This document shows, one piece after another, positions 1 through 6,683 of a stretch of DNA of 21,268 nt (the first letter of the stretch is position 1; every line of letters begins with the position of its first letter). The notes under the pieces were generated by a model. It was not told the DNA's origin. It saw only the letters and a program-made list of their open reading frames with translations, and did not search any database. The translations under genes and the position numbers were made by a program. Origin of the DNA: a virus; IMG/VR virus record IMGVR_UViG_3300037584_001461, positions 1 to 21,268 of that record. One strand, given 5' to 3'.

Positions 1-114
1 ATATTGTCTAGCATATTAGAAGAGTCAGCAAGATTGGCAGGAGAATATTACAACTTAAGATGTCCAATAGCAGCAGAGTCAAAGACTGGACTGAATTGGG
101 CAGAAGTACATTAG
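1..114 (+). CDS. DNA polymerase, family A (3' end only)
   Basis: This is the last 37 codons of an open frame that enters from the left edge and ends at TAG 112-114. The peptide contains LAGEYYNLRCPIAAESKTG and ends NWAEVH. That is the pattern at the extreme C-terminus of T7-type family A DNA polymerases (T7 gp5), where a 'CPIAAE.K.G..W...H' tail closes the palm domain. The exonuclease gene starts 3 bases later, which is the usual neighbour in cyanopodoviruses. The catalytic motifs lie outside the window, so the call rests on the tail motif and on synteny. Confidence 0.85.
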   Translation: MLSSILEESARLAGEYYNLRCPIAAESKTGLNWAEVH

Positions 115-117
115 TTT

Positions 118-882
118 ATGAAATTATTAATAGATGCCGATTACATAGTATATAAATGCTGTGCATCGACAGAAACGGAGATTGATTTTGGTGAAGATTT
201 AATCGTAGTAACTTCTAATTTTACTGATGCATATAAATGCGTAAAACGTGAATTAGACAAAATACAGAAAGAATTAGGTGAGTTTGATGAGATGATTCTC
301 TTCTTTACAAGCCCTAATAATTTTAGGAAAAAAATCTTACCGGAATATAAAGGTCATCGACAGAGAAAAAAGCCCTGTGGATTCAAAAGGGTCATAAATA
401 ACCTTAAGCTTGAGTACAAAGTAATCATTAAGGATACTTTAGAGGCAGACGATACTTTAGGTATCTATGCAACTAAGTACAAAGGCAACATAATTGTCTC
501 ACCTGATAAAGATATGAGACAGATTCCTGGAAAATTATATGACTTTAAAGAGACAGTTGAGATTACTCCTATAGAAGGTGCTAAGTGGCATCTAATACAG
601 ACACTCGCTGGCGACAACACAGATGGCTACTCAGGTGTGCCAGGAATTGGTATCAAACGTGCCGAACAGATCTTCAAACAAAAAGGCTACACATGGAAAG
701 CAGTGGTAGAAACTTTTGAAGAAAAAGACATGACTGAAAAAGATGCATTAGTTAATGCACAACTTGCTCGCATACTTACTACTGACGATTACGACCATGA
801 CAAAAAAGAACCGATACTCTGGACCCCCAAAACCGATTACCGAATTGACGATGGAGCAGGATCTGAAGCTACGTCAGCTTGA
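118..882 (+). CDS. T7 gp6-like 5'-3' exonuclease (FEN/PIN superfamily)
   Basis: This 254-aa protein is a likely 5'-3' DNA exonuclease that degrades host DNA and removes RNA primers. Acidic metal-binding residues sit where the FEN fold needs them: D6 and D8 in LLIDADYIVY, E109-D111-D112 in LEADDTLG, and D130/D132 in VSPDKDM. A helix-hairpin-helix-like segment follows at 164-186 (AGDNTDGYSGVPGIGIKRAE). The C-terminal 'QMARIL....I.LW.P' signature of T7 gp6 appears here as QLARIL (about 215-220) and ILWTP (about 233-237). The length is somewhat below T7 gp6 (about 300 aa). It starts 3 bp after the polymerase stop with no clear Shine-Dalgarno sequence. Its last 32 bp overlap the next ORF. Confidence 0.9.
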   Translation: MKLLIDADYIVYKCCASTETEIDFGEDLIVVTSNFTDAYKCVKRELDKIQKELGEFDEMILFFTSPNNFRKKILPEYKGHRQRKKPCGFKRVINNLKLEYKVIIKDTLEADDTLGIYATKYKGNIIVSPDKDMRQIPGKLYDFKETVEITPIEGAKWHLIQTLAGDNTDGYSGVPGIGIKRAEQIFKQKGYTWKAVVETFEEKDMTEKDALVNAQLARILTTDDYDHDKKEPILWTPKTDYRIDDGAGSEATSA

Positions 883-1102
883 AATCCAACTAGCTAAACC
901 AGAGACAAGAAAAGAAGACATTGCAATAGTAATGATGGCATTACAGGAGCAAGCTTTTGTCTTATCAAATTGTATTAAAAACCTTATAGATAAATGGCCG
1001 AAACCACCAACGACCAAGGACCCTCATACTACAAACGAGGTTCCATTAATGTTTGGGATTTTATTAGAGACCAACGACTCGGATTCCACCTTGGAAACGT
1101 AA
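851..1102 (+). CDS. Small hypothetical protein, 83 aa
   Basis: The start is taken at ATG 851, giving a protein that begins MEQDLKLRQLEIQLAKPE. An upstream in-frame ATG at 755 would only read an out-of-frame shadow of the exonuclease. The first 55 residues look like real coding sequence: an amphipathic helical region (residues 1-45) and then LIDKWPKPPTT. It overlaps the exonuclease by 32 bp and, unusually, the DUF3310 gene by 109 bp. The last 36 residues are therefore specified by the same DNA as DUF3310 in another frame. I do not recognise the family. The true product could be shorter, or a frameshift could join it to the next frame. Confidence 0.55.
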   Translation: MEQDLKLRQLEIQLAKPETRKEDIAIVMMALQEQAFVLSNCIKNLIDKWPKPPTTKDPHTTNEVPLMFGILLETNDSDSTLET

Positions 1103-1212
1103 TTAAATATACATGTAGAGCAGGTCATAAAGATAACGACATAGAAGATTTACAAAAAGCAGTCCACTACTTACAAAATGAGATCGAATTTAGAACAAGC
1201 CAAAGAGTTTAG
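994..1212 (+). CDS. DUF3310 / T7 gp1.7-like protein, 72 aa
   Basis: The segment YYKRGSINVWDFIRDQ, followed by LGFHLGNVIKYTCRAGHKD and IEDLQKAVHYLQNEI, is the full DUF3310 signature (Y.rG.ieVwDfi...l.f.lGN.vKYi.RaG.Kd...DL.KA.hYL...I). T7 gp1.7, a nucleotide kinase, belongs to this family. Such proteins probably act in phage nucleotide metabolism, which suits the neighbouring exonuclease, MazG-like and RNR genes. The start is ATG 994, with the conserved domain beginning around residue 11. Its 3' end overlaps the MazG-like gene by 35 bp. The kinase activity is inferred from the T7 relative; this copy is short and may do something else. Confidence 0.8.
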   Translation: MAETTNDQGPSYYKRGSINVWDFIRDQRLGFHLGNVIKYTCRAGHKDNDIEDLQKAVHYLQNEIEFRTSQRV

Positions 1213-1558
1213 AACCCTGTACAACATACAAAACTCTGACAGTAAACCAGTAAGAGAATACCAAACCAGTTTAATTACTGAGGAGTACCAAGAGTTTATG
1301 GAAGCTGAGGGTATGTTGTTTAGAGACAACAACAAGTTTAAAGAAGAGTGTCTCAAAGAGTTAGCTGATCTTGTTTATGTCTGCTATCAATATGCAGTGA
1401 ACATGGGATGGGATTTAGATCAAGCTTTAGAGCTTATTCATCAAAGCAACCTATCAAAATTAGATGAAGATGGAAAACCAATATTAAGAGAAGACGGAAA
1501 GATATTAAAAGGACCTAACTATAAAAAACCTAATTTACATTCACTCATTAATGGCTAA
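1178..1558 (+). CDS. MazG-like nucleoside triphosphate pyrophosphohydrolase
   Basis: This 126-aa all-alpha NTP pyrophosphatase-like protein would hydrolyse (d)NTPs to monophosphates, or (as proposed for cyanophage MazG) alter host nucleotide pools. The metal-binding signature is visible: EEYQE at 35-39 (EExxE) and E61-LA-D64 in KELADLVYV (ExxD). The tail IHQSNLSKLDEDGKPILRED, followed by GKILKGPNY, is typical of phage members with the SNxSKldedGkpi..edGKi.KGpNY ending. It overlaps the upstream DUF3310 gene and shares 8 bp with the RNR start. No good Shine-Dalgarno precedes ATG 1178, so translation is probably coupled. Confidence 0.88.
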   Translation: MRSNLEQAKEFRTLYNIQNSDSKPVREYQTSLITEEYQEFMEAEGMLFRDNNKFKEECLKELADLVYVCYQYAVNMGWDLDQALELIHQSNLSKLDEDGKPILREDGKILKGPNYKKPNLHSLING

Positions 1559-2942
1559 CAAAATCGCACGGACTGGTCGAGTCCAATCATGGATTGATAA
1601 TCCAACATCACGTCTGCCCGTATCATGCACAATCTTCGTAGTTGAAGATTCAATGGAAGGACCCAATGGAATCGAAGCAAGCTGGAGATTTGTATCGCAT
1701 GCTCTCAGATATGGAGCAGGCGTTGCAGTCCACCTGTCGCAACTTAGACCCAGCGGAACAAAAACAATTAAGGGAACTGATACTCTCGTTGCATCAGGAC
1801 CCGTCTCATTTGCCAAAATCTATTCAACATTAAATGAAATACTTAGACGCGGAGGTACGTACCGTAATGGTGCGTGTGTTCTCCATCTTGATATTAACCA
1901 CGCCAATATTATTGACTTCGTGCAAGTCCCCAGACAAGAACTCCCATGGGTTAAAAGATGTGTTGACCTTACCCAAGACTGGTGGGCTGATGCAGAACCA
2001 AGAGTTAAGAAAGCAGTTATTAAAGGAATTGCCAAAGGAGACATTTGGCTCAACAAAATAAAACATGATGAACAAGGAAATAGAATCTACTCAAACGTCT
2101 GTCTTGAGGTTTACTTGCCCTCACGCGGAACGTGCCTCTTACAGCACCTTAATATGTCAGCCTGTCGTATCGGCGACATACGAGAAGGTATGCGTGAAGG
2201 TATGTCAGATTTGTGCCAGCTCCATAGTCGGACAGGGATTGACAAGTCTGGAGAATATCTTGCGCCAGATATCGACAGGCAAGTTGGATTCGGACTCTTA
2301 GGTCTAGCCAACTTCTTAGCAAATAACAAGATTACCTACGCCCAGTTTGGCGAAGCTTTGGAAGCCATCAATGAAGGCAGAAGCTACGAAGGTTACGCGG
2401 GACTGGCTGCTCGTGAACTTTACTTGGGCGTAATTGAAGCAGCCAACATAGCTAAAGAACACAAGATGGAAAGAGCATTTGCCATAGCTCCGACAGCTAG
2501 TTGTTCTTATAGAAGTAGAGATCTCAATGGCTTTACAGCAACTCCTGAGATCGCACCTCCTATATCAAGAACAGTTGATAGAGATTCAGGTACATTTGGG
2601 GTAGAACAAGTTCAATATGGCAACGTAGAAATCGCATCCGAGGTTGGATGGGAGACATATAAAAAAGTAGCAGATCAAATAATGATCATGCTAGATAGAA
2701 CTGGATTGCTTCATGGCTATAGCTTCAATTCTTGGAGCGACATGGTGACTTACGATGAAGCATTTATCGAAGAGTGGCTTTCGAGTCCACAGACTTCGCT
2801 CTATTATTCTCTACAAGTAATGGGCGACACTCAAGATAAGTCTGATGCATATGCTGCACTAGATCAATCCGAAGTTGATGATTACTTGGCAGAAATAATG
2901 AGCAACAAACCTGATGAAATAGCTTGTGACTGTCAACAATGA
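1551..2942 (+). CDS. nrdA: Ribonucleotide reductase class I, large (alpha) subunit, short cyanophage form
   Basis: This 463-aa protein reduces ribonucleotides to deoxyribonucleotides. It is much shorter than a typical class I alpha subunit (about 750 aa) and has no N-terminal ATP-cone. Active-site elements are present: C26 in LPVSCT (one of the redox pair), N182-C184-E186 in SNVCLE (thiyl radical site), C195 (partner), APTASCS at 313-319, a tyrosine dyad Y418-Y419 in SLYYSLQ, and C459/C461 near the C-terminus. The dyad matches the class I radical-relay tyrosines (E. coli Y730/Y731). With the beta gene next door, it points to class I, although such genes were once labelled class II. The start overlaps the MazG stop by 8 bp. 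The stop overlaps the beta subunit start (ATGA). Confidence 0.85.
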   Translation: MANKIARTGRVQSWIDNPTSRLPVSCTIFVVEDSMEGPNGIEASWRFVSHALRYGAGVAVHLSQLRPSGTKTIKGTDTLVASGPVSFAKIYSTLNEILRRGGTYRNGACVLHLDINHANIIDFVQVPRQELPWVKRCVDLTQDWWADAEPRVKKAVIKGIAKGDIWLNKIKHDEQGNRIYSNVCLEVYLPSRGTCLLQHLNMSACRIGDIREGMREGMSDLCQLHSRTGIDKSGEYLAPDIDRQVGFGLLGLANFLANNKITYAQFGEALEAINEGRSYEGYAGLAARELYLGVIEAANIAKEHKMERAFAIAPTASCSYRSRDLNGFTATPEIAPPISRTVDRDSGTFGVEQVQYGNVEIASEVGWETYKKVADQIMIMLDRTGLLHGYSFNSWSDMVTYDEAFIEEWLSSPQTSLYYSLQVMGDTQDKSDAYAALDQSEVDDYLAEIMSNKPDEIACDCQQ

Positions 2943-3652
2943 ACCCCTACGAAAAATTATTAAGCAGAAAAAGAAAATGGACACCGGTCCAAACCACCAA
3001 AGGAAAACTTAAATATGGCGCAGAAGAAACGGTGTACCGTGCTCTCGCTGTACGCAACATGGAATGTCCAGTTGGCGCGTTTGTATCTGATTCACTCTCT
3101 GAGATTCCTGAGAAAAGTAGAACGCTTTTGGAATCAAACATAAAGGATGAAGACAACCATGACTTAGCTCTTGGATATATCGCTAACGCCATAGGCGTAG
3201 ATGATGAAGCTGAAGCTGAGGCACTGCGCCTTAAAGAAGCATGGATTGCCCACCCAGATCACACCATACTTAAAGCATTGGTAATTGAAAGAGCAATATT
3301 TTTTGTTCTCCTACCTTTCTTTAGGTTTAATGGTGATGCTGGTTTAAGAACTGTTAGTGCAGATATATCAAGAGATGAGCAGATACATGTGGCTACTAAT
3401 AGCCTTGTATGTGCTGAACTTGGACTAACTCCTAGTCCTTCCTTAGACAAACTGAGGAAGGCAACAATTAACTGGATAATGCAACCGTTACAGATGACAC
3501 ATTCCGATAAATATTTGAGCAAAAAATTTTGGCTCGATGCGAGTGATCGTTTGATGTATGAAGGTAGAGCACCAGAATTTAATGCCACCAAAGCTGCACG
3601 TATGCCAGCTTTCTTTGAACATGCAAACACAAATCTCCCTCAATACTCTTAA
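2939..3652 (+). CDS. nrdB: Ribonucleotide reductase class I small (beta) subunit, divergent, no radical tyrosine visible
   Basis: This 237-aa helical protein starts inside the alpha stop codon (ATGA, 2939-2942). Ferritin-like di-metal ligands are visible: E71-DN-H74 (ExxH), E117 in VIERAIFF, and E147-QI-H150 (ExxH) in SRDEQIHV. These match E115/H118, E204 and E238/H241 of E. coli NrdB. E42 is a possible sixth ligand. The residue four after the first histidine, where class Ia has the radical tyrosine (Y122), is leucine (L78). Y236, one residue from the C-terminus, could serve in the alpha-beta radical path. From memory, P-SSP7-type RNR has been re-annotated as class I with such a beta subunit, close to tyrosine-free subclasses. 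The length is well below the usual 320-375 aa. Confidence 0.78.
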   Translation: MNPYEKLLSRKRKWTPVQTTKGKLKYGAEETVYRALAVRNMECPVGAFVSDSLSEIPEKSRTLLESNIKDEDNHDLALGYIANAIGVDDEAEAEALRLKEAWIAHPDHTILKALVIERAIFFVLLPFFRFNGDAGLRTVSADISRDEQIHVATNSLVCAELGLTPSPSLDKLRKATINWIMQPLQMTHSDKYLSKKFWLDASDRLMYEGRAPEFNATKAARMPAFFEHANTNLPQYS

Positions 3653-3812
3653 GCTTCACAACGAAAGGTTAGACAAGCTGCTAGTAAGACTTGAGGAAAA
3701 CTTTGGATGGAAACCTATCCATCCTAAAGAAGATGTACAAACAATAATGTACAGAGCTGGTCAAGCCAGCGTTATTGAATATATAAAATCCATTATGGAC
3801 GAGGAAATTTAA
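3621..3812 (+). CDS. Small hypothetical protein, 63 aa
   Basis: The start is set at ATG 3621 (MQTQISLNTLKLHNERLDKL). The frame is open from an ATG at 3558, but that stretch only shadows the NrdB C-terminus in another frame. The C-terminal part, WKPIHPKEDVQTIMYRAGQA followed by SVIEYIKSIMDEE, looks like a compact helical domain with an 'IMYRAGQASVIEYI' block. It overlaps NrdB by 32 bp, and its TAA overlaps the next ATG (TAATG at 3810-3814). It lies where the early/middle module gives way to the structural module. I do not recognise a function; the overlaps and codon pattern support a real gene. Confidence 0.65.
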   Translation: MQTQISLNTLKLHNERLDKLLVRLEENFGWKPIHPKEDVQTIMYRAGQASVIEYIKSIMDEEI

Positions 3813-4063
3813 TGTGTATTTTTAGCAGACCATCATCACCACCACCTCCACCACCATTAGCACCATCTCCTCCACCACCTCCAGCTCCACCAGCTCCAAC
3901 ACCACCACCTAAACCGATTGGAACTGATATGGACCCACAGGTGAAAAGGAAAAAAAGTAAAAAAGATAAAAATCCATTTACTAAAGGAACTGGTTCTTTA
4001 AGAATTAAGTTAGACCCTTCAGTAAATATTGGATCTGATACTACTGGGACACCAAATCAATGA
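3812..4063 (+). CDS. Proline-rich T7 gp7.3-like virion/tail assembly protein
   Basis: This 83-aa protein starts MCIFSRPSS and has an almost pure proline tract at about residues 10-36. A basic stretch follows (VKRKKSKKDKN), and then GTGSLRIKLDP and NIG. T7 gp7.3 and its relatives also sit just before the portal and share a low-complexity N-terminus, a lysine-rich segment and a conserved 'G..SL.i......ni' C-terminus. The gp7.3 family is linked to tail assembly and adsorption. The start overlaps the previous stop (TAATG). The end overlaps the portal start (ATGA, 4060-4063), so it is translated in coupling with the portal. Assignment to gp7.3 is by position and C-terminal pattern only. Confidence 0.6.
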   Translation: MCIFSRPSSPPPPPPLAPSPPPPPAPPAPTPPPKPIGTDMDPQVKRKKSKKDKNPFTKGTGSLRIKLDPSVNIGSDTTGTPNQ

Positions 4064-5646
4064 ATACAGCACGTGAATTATATGAGAAACTTAGCGGTGA
4101 TAGAAACCAATTTTTAAACACTGCTACAGATTGCTCAGAACTCACGTTACCTTATTTAATTGATGACGATTTATCTACTAGACCTAATCATAAAAAACTT
4201 GTCACTCCATGGCAGAGTGTGGGAGCTAAGTGCGTAGTTACATTAGCTGCAAAGTTAATGCTTGCCTTGCTCCCTCCTCAGACTACATTTTTTAAATTAC
4301 AAATTAGAGATGACAAGATAGGAGAAGAGTTACCACCTGAAATTAGAAGTGAATTAGATTTATCATTTTCCAAAATGGAAAGAATGATAATGGATTACAT
4401 CGCAGCTTCTAGTGACCGTGTAGTTATTCATCAAGCACTTAAACATTTAATTGTTGGCGGTAATGCTCTTATATTTATGAGTAAGGATGGTCTTAAAAAC
4501 TATCCATTGAATAGGTTTGTAGTTAATAGAGATGGTAATGGTAACGTAGTAGAAATACTTACAAAAGAACTTATAGATAAAAAGGTATTAGGTATTGAGT
4601 TACCTGAACCTGATCCATCAACAGTGGTGGATGATAATAAAAGCTCAGGATCTAACGATGTAGAGGTGTATACCCATGTCCGACTAGATAGTAAGAGTGG
4701 ACGCTGGATCTGGCACCAGGAAGTAGATGGAAAAATCTTACCTAATAGCCGTAGTACAGCACCAAAGAATGCTAGTCCGTGGTTGGTCCTACGATTTAAT
4801 ACAGTTGATGGTGAAGATTATGGAAGAGGTAGAGTAGAAGAATTTCTTGGCGACCTTAAATCTTTAGAAGGTTTATCACAAGCTCTTGTTGAAGGAGCTA
4901 GTGCTGCTGCCAAAGTTATATTTCTTGTCTCACCTTCCAGTACAACTAAACCAGCAACCATTGCACAAGCTGGTAATGGTGCAATCGTTCAAGGAAGAGC
5001 TGAAGATGTACAGGTAGTACAAGTTGGTAAGACAGCTGACTTTGCTACGGCTGCAAACATGGCGCAAGCTATAGAAAAAAGATTACTTGAAGCGTTCTTA
5101 GTTATGAATATAAGAAATGCTGAGAGAGTAACTGCTGAGGAGGTACGCCTTACTCAGTTGGAATTAGAACAACAGCTAGGTGGACTATTCAGTTTACTTA
5201 CAGTTGAGTTCTTAGTACCTTATCTCAATAGAACTTTGTTAGTTTTACAGAGAAATAAAGAGATACCAAGCATACCTAAAGATTTAGTTAGACCACAGAT
5301 AGTAGCAGGAGTTAATGCTCTTGGTCGTGGTCAGGATAGAGAAAGCTTGACTGCATTTATAGGAACTATTGCACAGACATTAGGTCCTGAAGCATTAATG
5401 CAATTCATCAATCCAACAGAAGCTATCAAGAGATTGGCAGCTGCTCAAGGTATAGATGTTTTGAACTTAGTTAAGACTGAGCAACAGCTTATGCAAGAGA
5501 AGCAAGCAGCTCAACAACAACAAACACAACAATCATTAGTTGACCAAGCTGGTCAGCTTGCAGGGACACCACTTATGGACCCTACTAAAAACCCTTCAGT
5601 AGCTGAAGCAGCAACTGGAGAACCACCTGAACAACCAATAGAATAA
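4060..5646 (+). CDS. Portal protein (head-tail connector, T7 gp8-like)
   Basis: This 528-aa protein would form the dodecameric portal at the capsid vertex through which DNA is packaged and the tail attaches. T7 gp8-family blocks are recognisable: the N-terminal helix ARELYEKLSGDRNQFLNTA, PWQSVGAKCVVTLAAKLMLA (about residues 50-69) followed by LLPPQTTFFKL, the wing/crown region WLVLRFNTVDGEDYGRGRVE then EFLGDLKSLEGLSQAL, and RVTAEEVRLTQLELEQQLGG. The C-terminus is glutamine-rich (QQQQTQQS). Length matches the family (T7 gp8 is 536 aa). It starts in an ATGA overlap and is followed one base later by the scaffold gene. Confidence 0.95.
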   Translation: MNTARELYEKLSGDRNQFLNTATDCSELTLPYLIDDDLSTRPNHKKLVTPWQSVGAKCVVTLAAKLMLALLPPQTTFFKLQIRDDKIGEELPPEIRSELDLSFSKMERMIMDYIAASSDRVVIHQALKHLIVGGNALIFMSKDGLKNYPLNRFVVNRDGNGNVVEILTKELIDKKVLGIELPEPDPSTVVDDNKSSGSNDVEVYTHVRLDSKSGRWIWHQEVDGKILPNSRSTAPKNASPWLVLRFNTVDGEDYGRGRVEEFLGDLKSLEGLSQALVEGASAAAKVIFLVSPSSTTKPATIAQAGNGAIVQGRAEDVQVVQVGKTADFATAANMAQAIEKRLLEAFLVMNIRNAERVTAEEVRLTQLELEQQLGGLFSLLTVEFLVPYLNRTLLVLQRNKEIPSIPKDLVRPQIVAGVNALGRGQDRESLTAFIGTIAQTLGPEALMQFINPTEAIKRLAAAQGIDVLNLVKTEQQLMQEKQAAQQQQTQQSLVDQAGQLAGTPLMDPTKNPSVAEAATGEPPEQPIE

Positions 5647-5647
5647 T

Positions 5648-6436
5648 ATGGCTGACACATTAACAGTTAATGATGCACCTGAAAATACTGGTGAACTTAC
5701 TAAAGAAGAACAAGATTCTTTAAAAGTAGGAGAAGAATTACAACAGGAACAGCAGGAATTATTAGCTGGTAAATATAAAAATGCTGAAGATTTAGAGAAA
5801 GCATATGTAGAACTTCAAAAAAAATTAGGAGATCAAGAACCTAAAGCAGAAGCAGAAGAGACTACTGAAGAGGAGACAACTGAAGAAGAAACAGAATCAG
5901 ATAACCCTGCATTAGATTTAATCAACGAGGCATCTGCTGAGTTCTATAAAAATGATAATCAATTGTCACCAGAGACAATAGAAAAATTCTCTCAACTCGA
6001 CAGTAAACAATTAATAAGTGCATACCTACAAAGCATTCAGAACTCACCTGAAGTACAACAACAAGCTGAGGCAGATCTAGCCCAAAAAGATATAGATCGT
6101 ATAACACAAAGTGTTGGTGGTGAATCTGAATATAAAAAAGTAACTGAATGGGCAGCAACAAATTTAAACCAATCTGAAATATCTAGCTTTGACAAAGTGG
6201 TCTCCACTGGAGATCCTAATGTCATTGAACTAGCAGTAGCTGGTTTAAAAGCTAAGTATGACAACTCCAATGGATACGAGGGTCGAATGCTGACGGGTAA
6301 AAATACAAGTACCTCTGATGTATTTAGAAGCCAAGCTCAATTAGTAGCTGCTATGGCTGATCCTCGCTACGACAATGACCCAGCTTATAGAGCTGACGTT
6401 GTAGCAAAACTTGAAAGATCAGATTTACAATTTTAA
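5648..6436 (+). CDS. Capsid assembly scaffolding protein (T7 gp9-like)
   Basis: This 262-aa, strongly acidic, helix-rich protein lies between portal and capsid, as T7 gp9 does. Residues 17-110 are rich in Glu/Gln, with repeated EETTEE units around 75-90 that give a near-tandem repeat in the DNA (about 5857-5900). The C-terminal part (about 195-262) carries AVAGLKAKYDNSNGYEGRML and ends QAQLVAAMADPRYDNDPAYR followed by ADVVAKLERSDLQF. The 'A..DPRY..DpaYr..V..kl..S' ending is characteristic of podovirus scaffolds and likely makes the capsid contact. It would be an internal scaffold lost on DNA packaging. Confidence 0.92.
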   Translation: MADTLTVNDAPENTGELTKEEQDSLKVGEELQQEQQELLAGKYKNAEDLEKAYVELQKKLGDQEPKAEAEETTEEETTEEETESDNPALDLINEASAEFYKNDNQLSPETIEKFSQLDSKQLISAYLQSIQNSPEVQQQAEADLAQKDIDRITQSVGGESEYKKVTEWAATNLNQSEISSFDKVVSTGDPNVIELAVAGLKAKYDNSNGYEGRMLTGKNTSTSDVFRSQAQLVAAMADPRYDNDPAYRADVVAKLERSDLQF

Positions 6437-6438
6437 TC

Positions 6439-6495
6439 ATGCCAAAAGGAAAAGGTACTTACGGTACTAAAAAAGGTAGACCACCTAAAAAATGA
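6439..6495 (+). CDS. Tiny basic protein, 18 aa
   Basis: ATG 6439 to TGA 6493-6495 encodes MPKGKGTYGTKKGRPPKK. It begins 2 bp after the scaffold stop and its ATGA overlaps the hli start, so the spacing is that of a coupled real gene. The frame has no room to be a shadow of another gene, because it occupies the whole scaffold-hli gap. Very short Lys/Gly/Pro-rich ORFs of the form 'MPKGKGTYG.k.GRPpKK' are, as I recall, widespread in marine phages, but their role is unknown. The GRPPKK tail resembles an AT-hook-like DNA-binding segment. That is only a similarity. Confidence 0.6.
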   Translation: MPKGKGTYGTKKGRPPKK

Positions 6496-6683
6496 AAACT
6501 AAAGACCTCGATACGCTACTCAATAACGAGTATGCGTACGAACCCCCTATACGACTTTTACCAAAACAAAAACTAATGTCACCAGAAGCAGAAAGATTTA
6601 ATGGCTGGGCAGCAATGCTTGGCTTCGTAGCAGCTCTAGGAGCCTACGTAACAACAGGACAAATAATACCAGGAATTTTTTAA
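6492..6683 (+). CDS. hli: High-light inducible protein (Hli, one-helix chlorophyll a/b-binding-like)
   Basis: This 63-aa protein has a hydrophilic N-terminus (1-32) and one membrane helix, AERFNGWAAMLGFVAALGAY (33-52), ending TTGQIIPGIF. E34 and N37 form the chlorophyll-binding ExxN motif; the position that is often Arg in 'ExxNGRxAM' is W39 here. Hli proteins sit in the thylakoid membrane, bind pigment and protect photosystems from excess light. Phage copies are thought to maintain photosynthesis during infection. It starts in the ATGA overlap with the tiny ORF and its TAA directly abuts the psbA ATG, forming an hli-psbA pair. Confidence 0.95.
   Translation: MKTKDLDTLLNNEYAYEPPIRLLPKQKLMSPEAERFNGWAAMLGFVAALGAYVTTGQIIPGIF

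Noticed and set aside
755-850. Upstream start for the 83-aa ORF
   Set aside because: The 32 extra codons (MHNLLAYLLLTI...) are an out-of-frame shadow of the conserved exonuclease C-terminus.
1541-2075. Minus-strand and alternate-frame ORFs inside the RNR alpha gene
   Set aside because: They lie wholly within a strongly recognised coding gene, show no family features and lack starts with ribosome sites.
1551-2942. Class II (adenosylcobalamin) RNR
   Set aside because: The YY dyad, the C-terminal cysteines and the coupled beta-like gene with two ExxH motifs favour class I.
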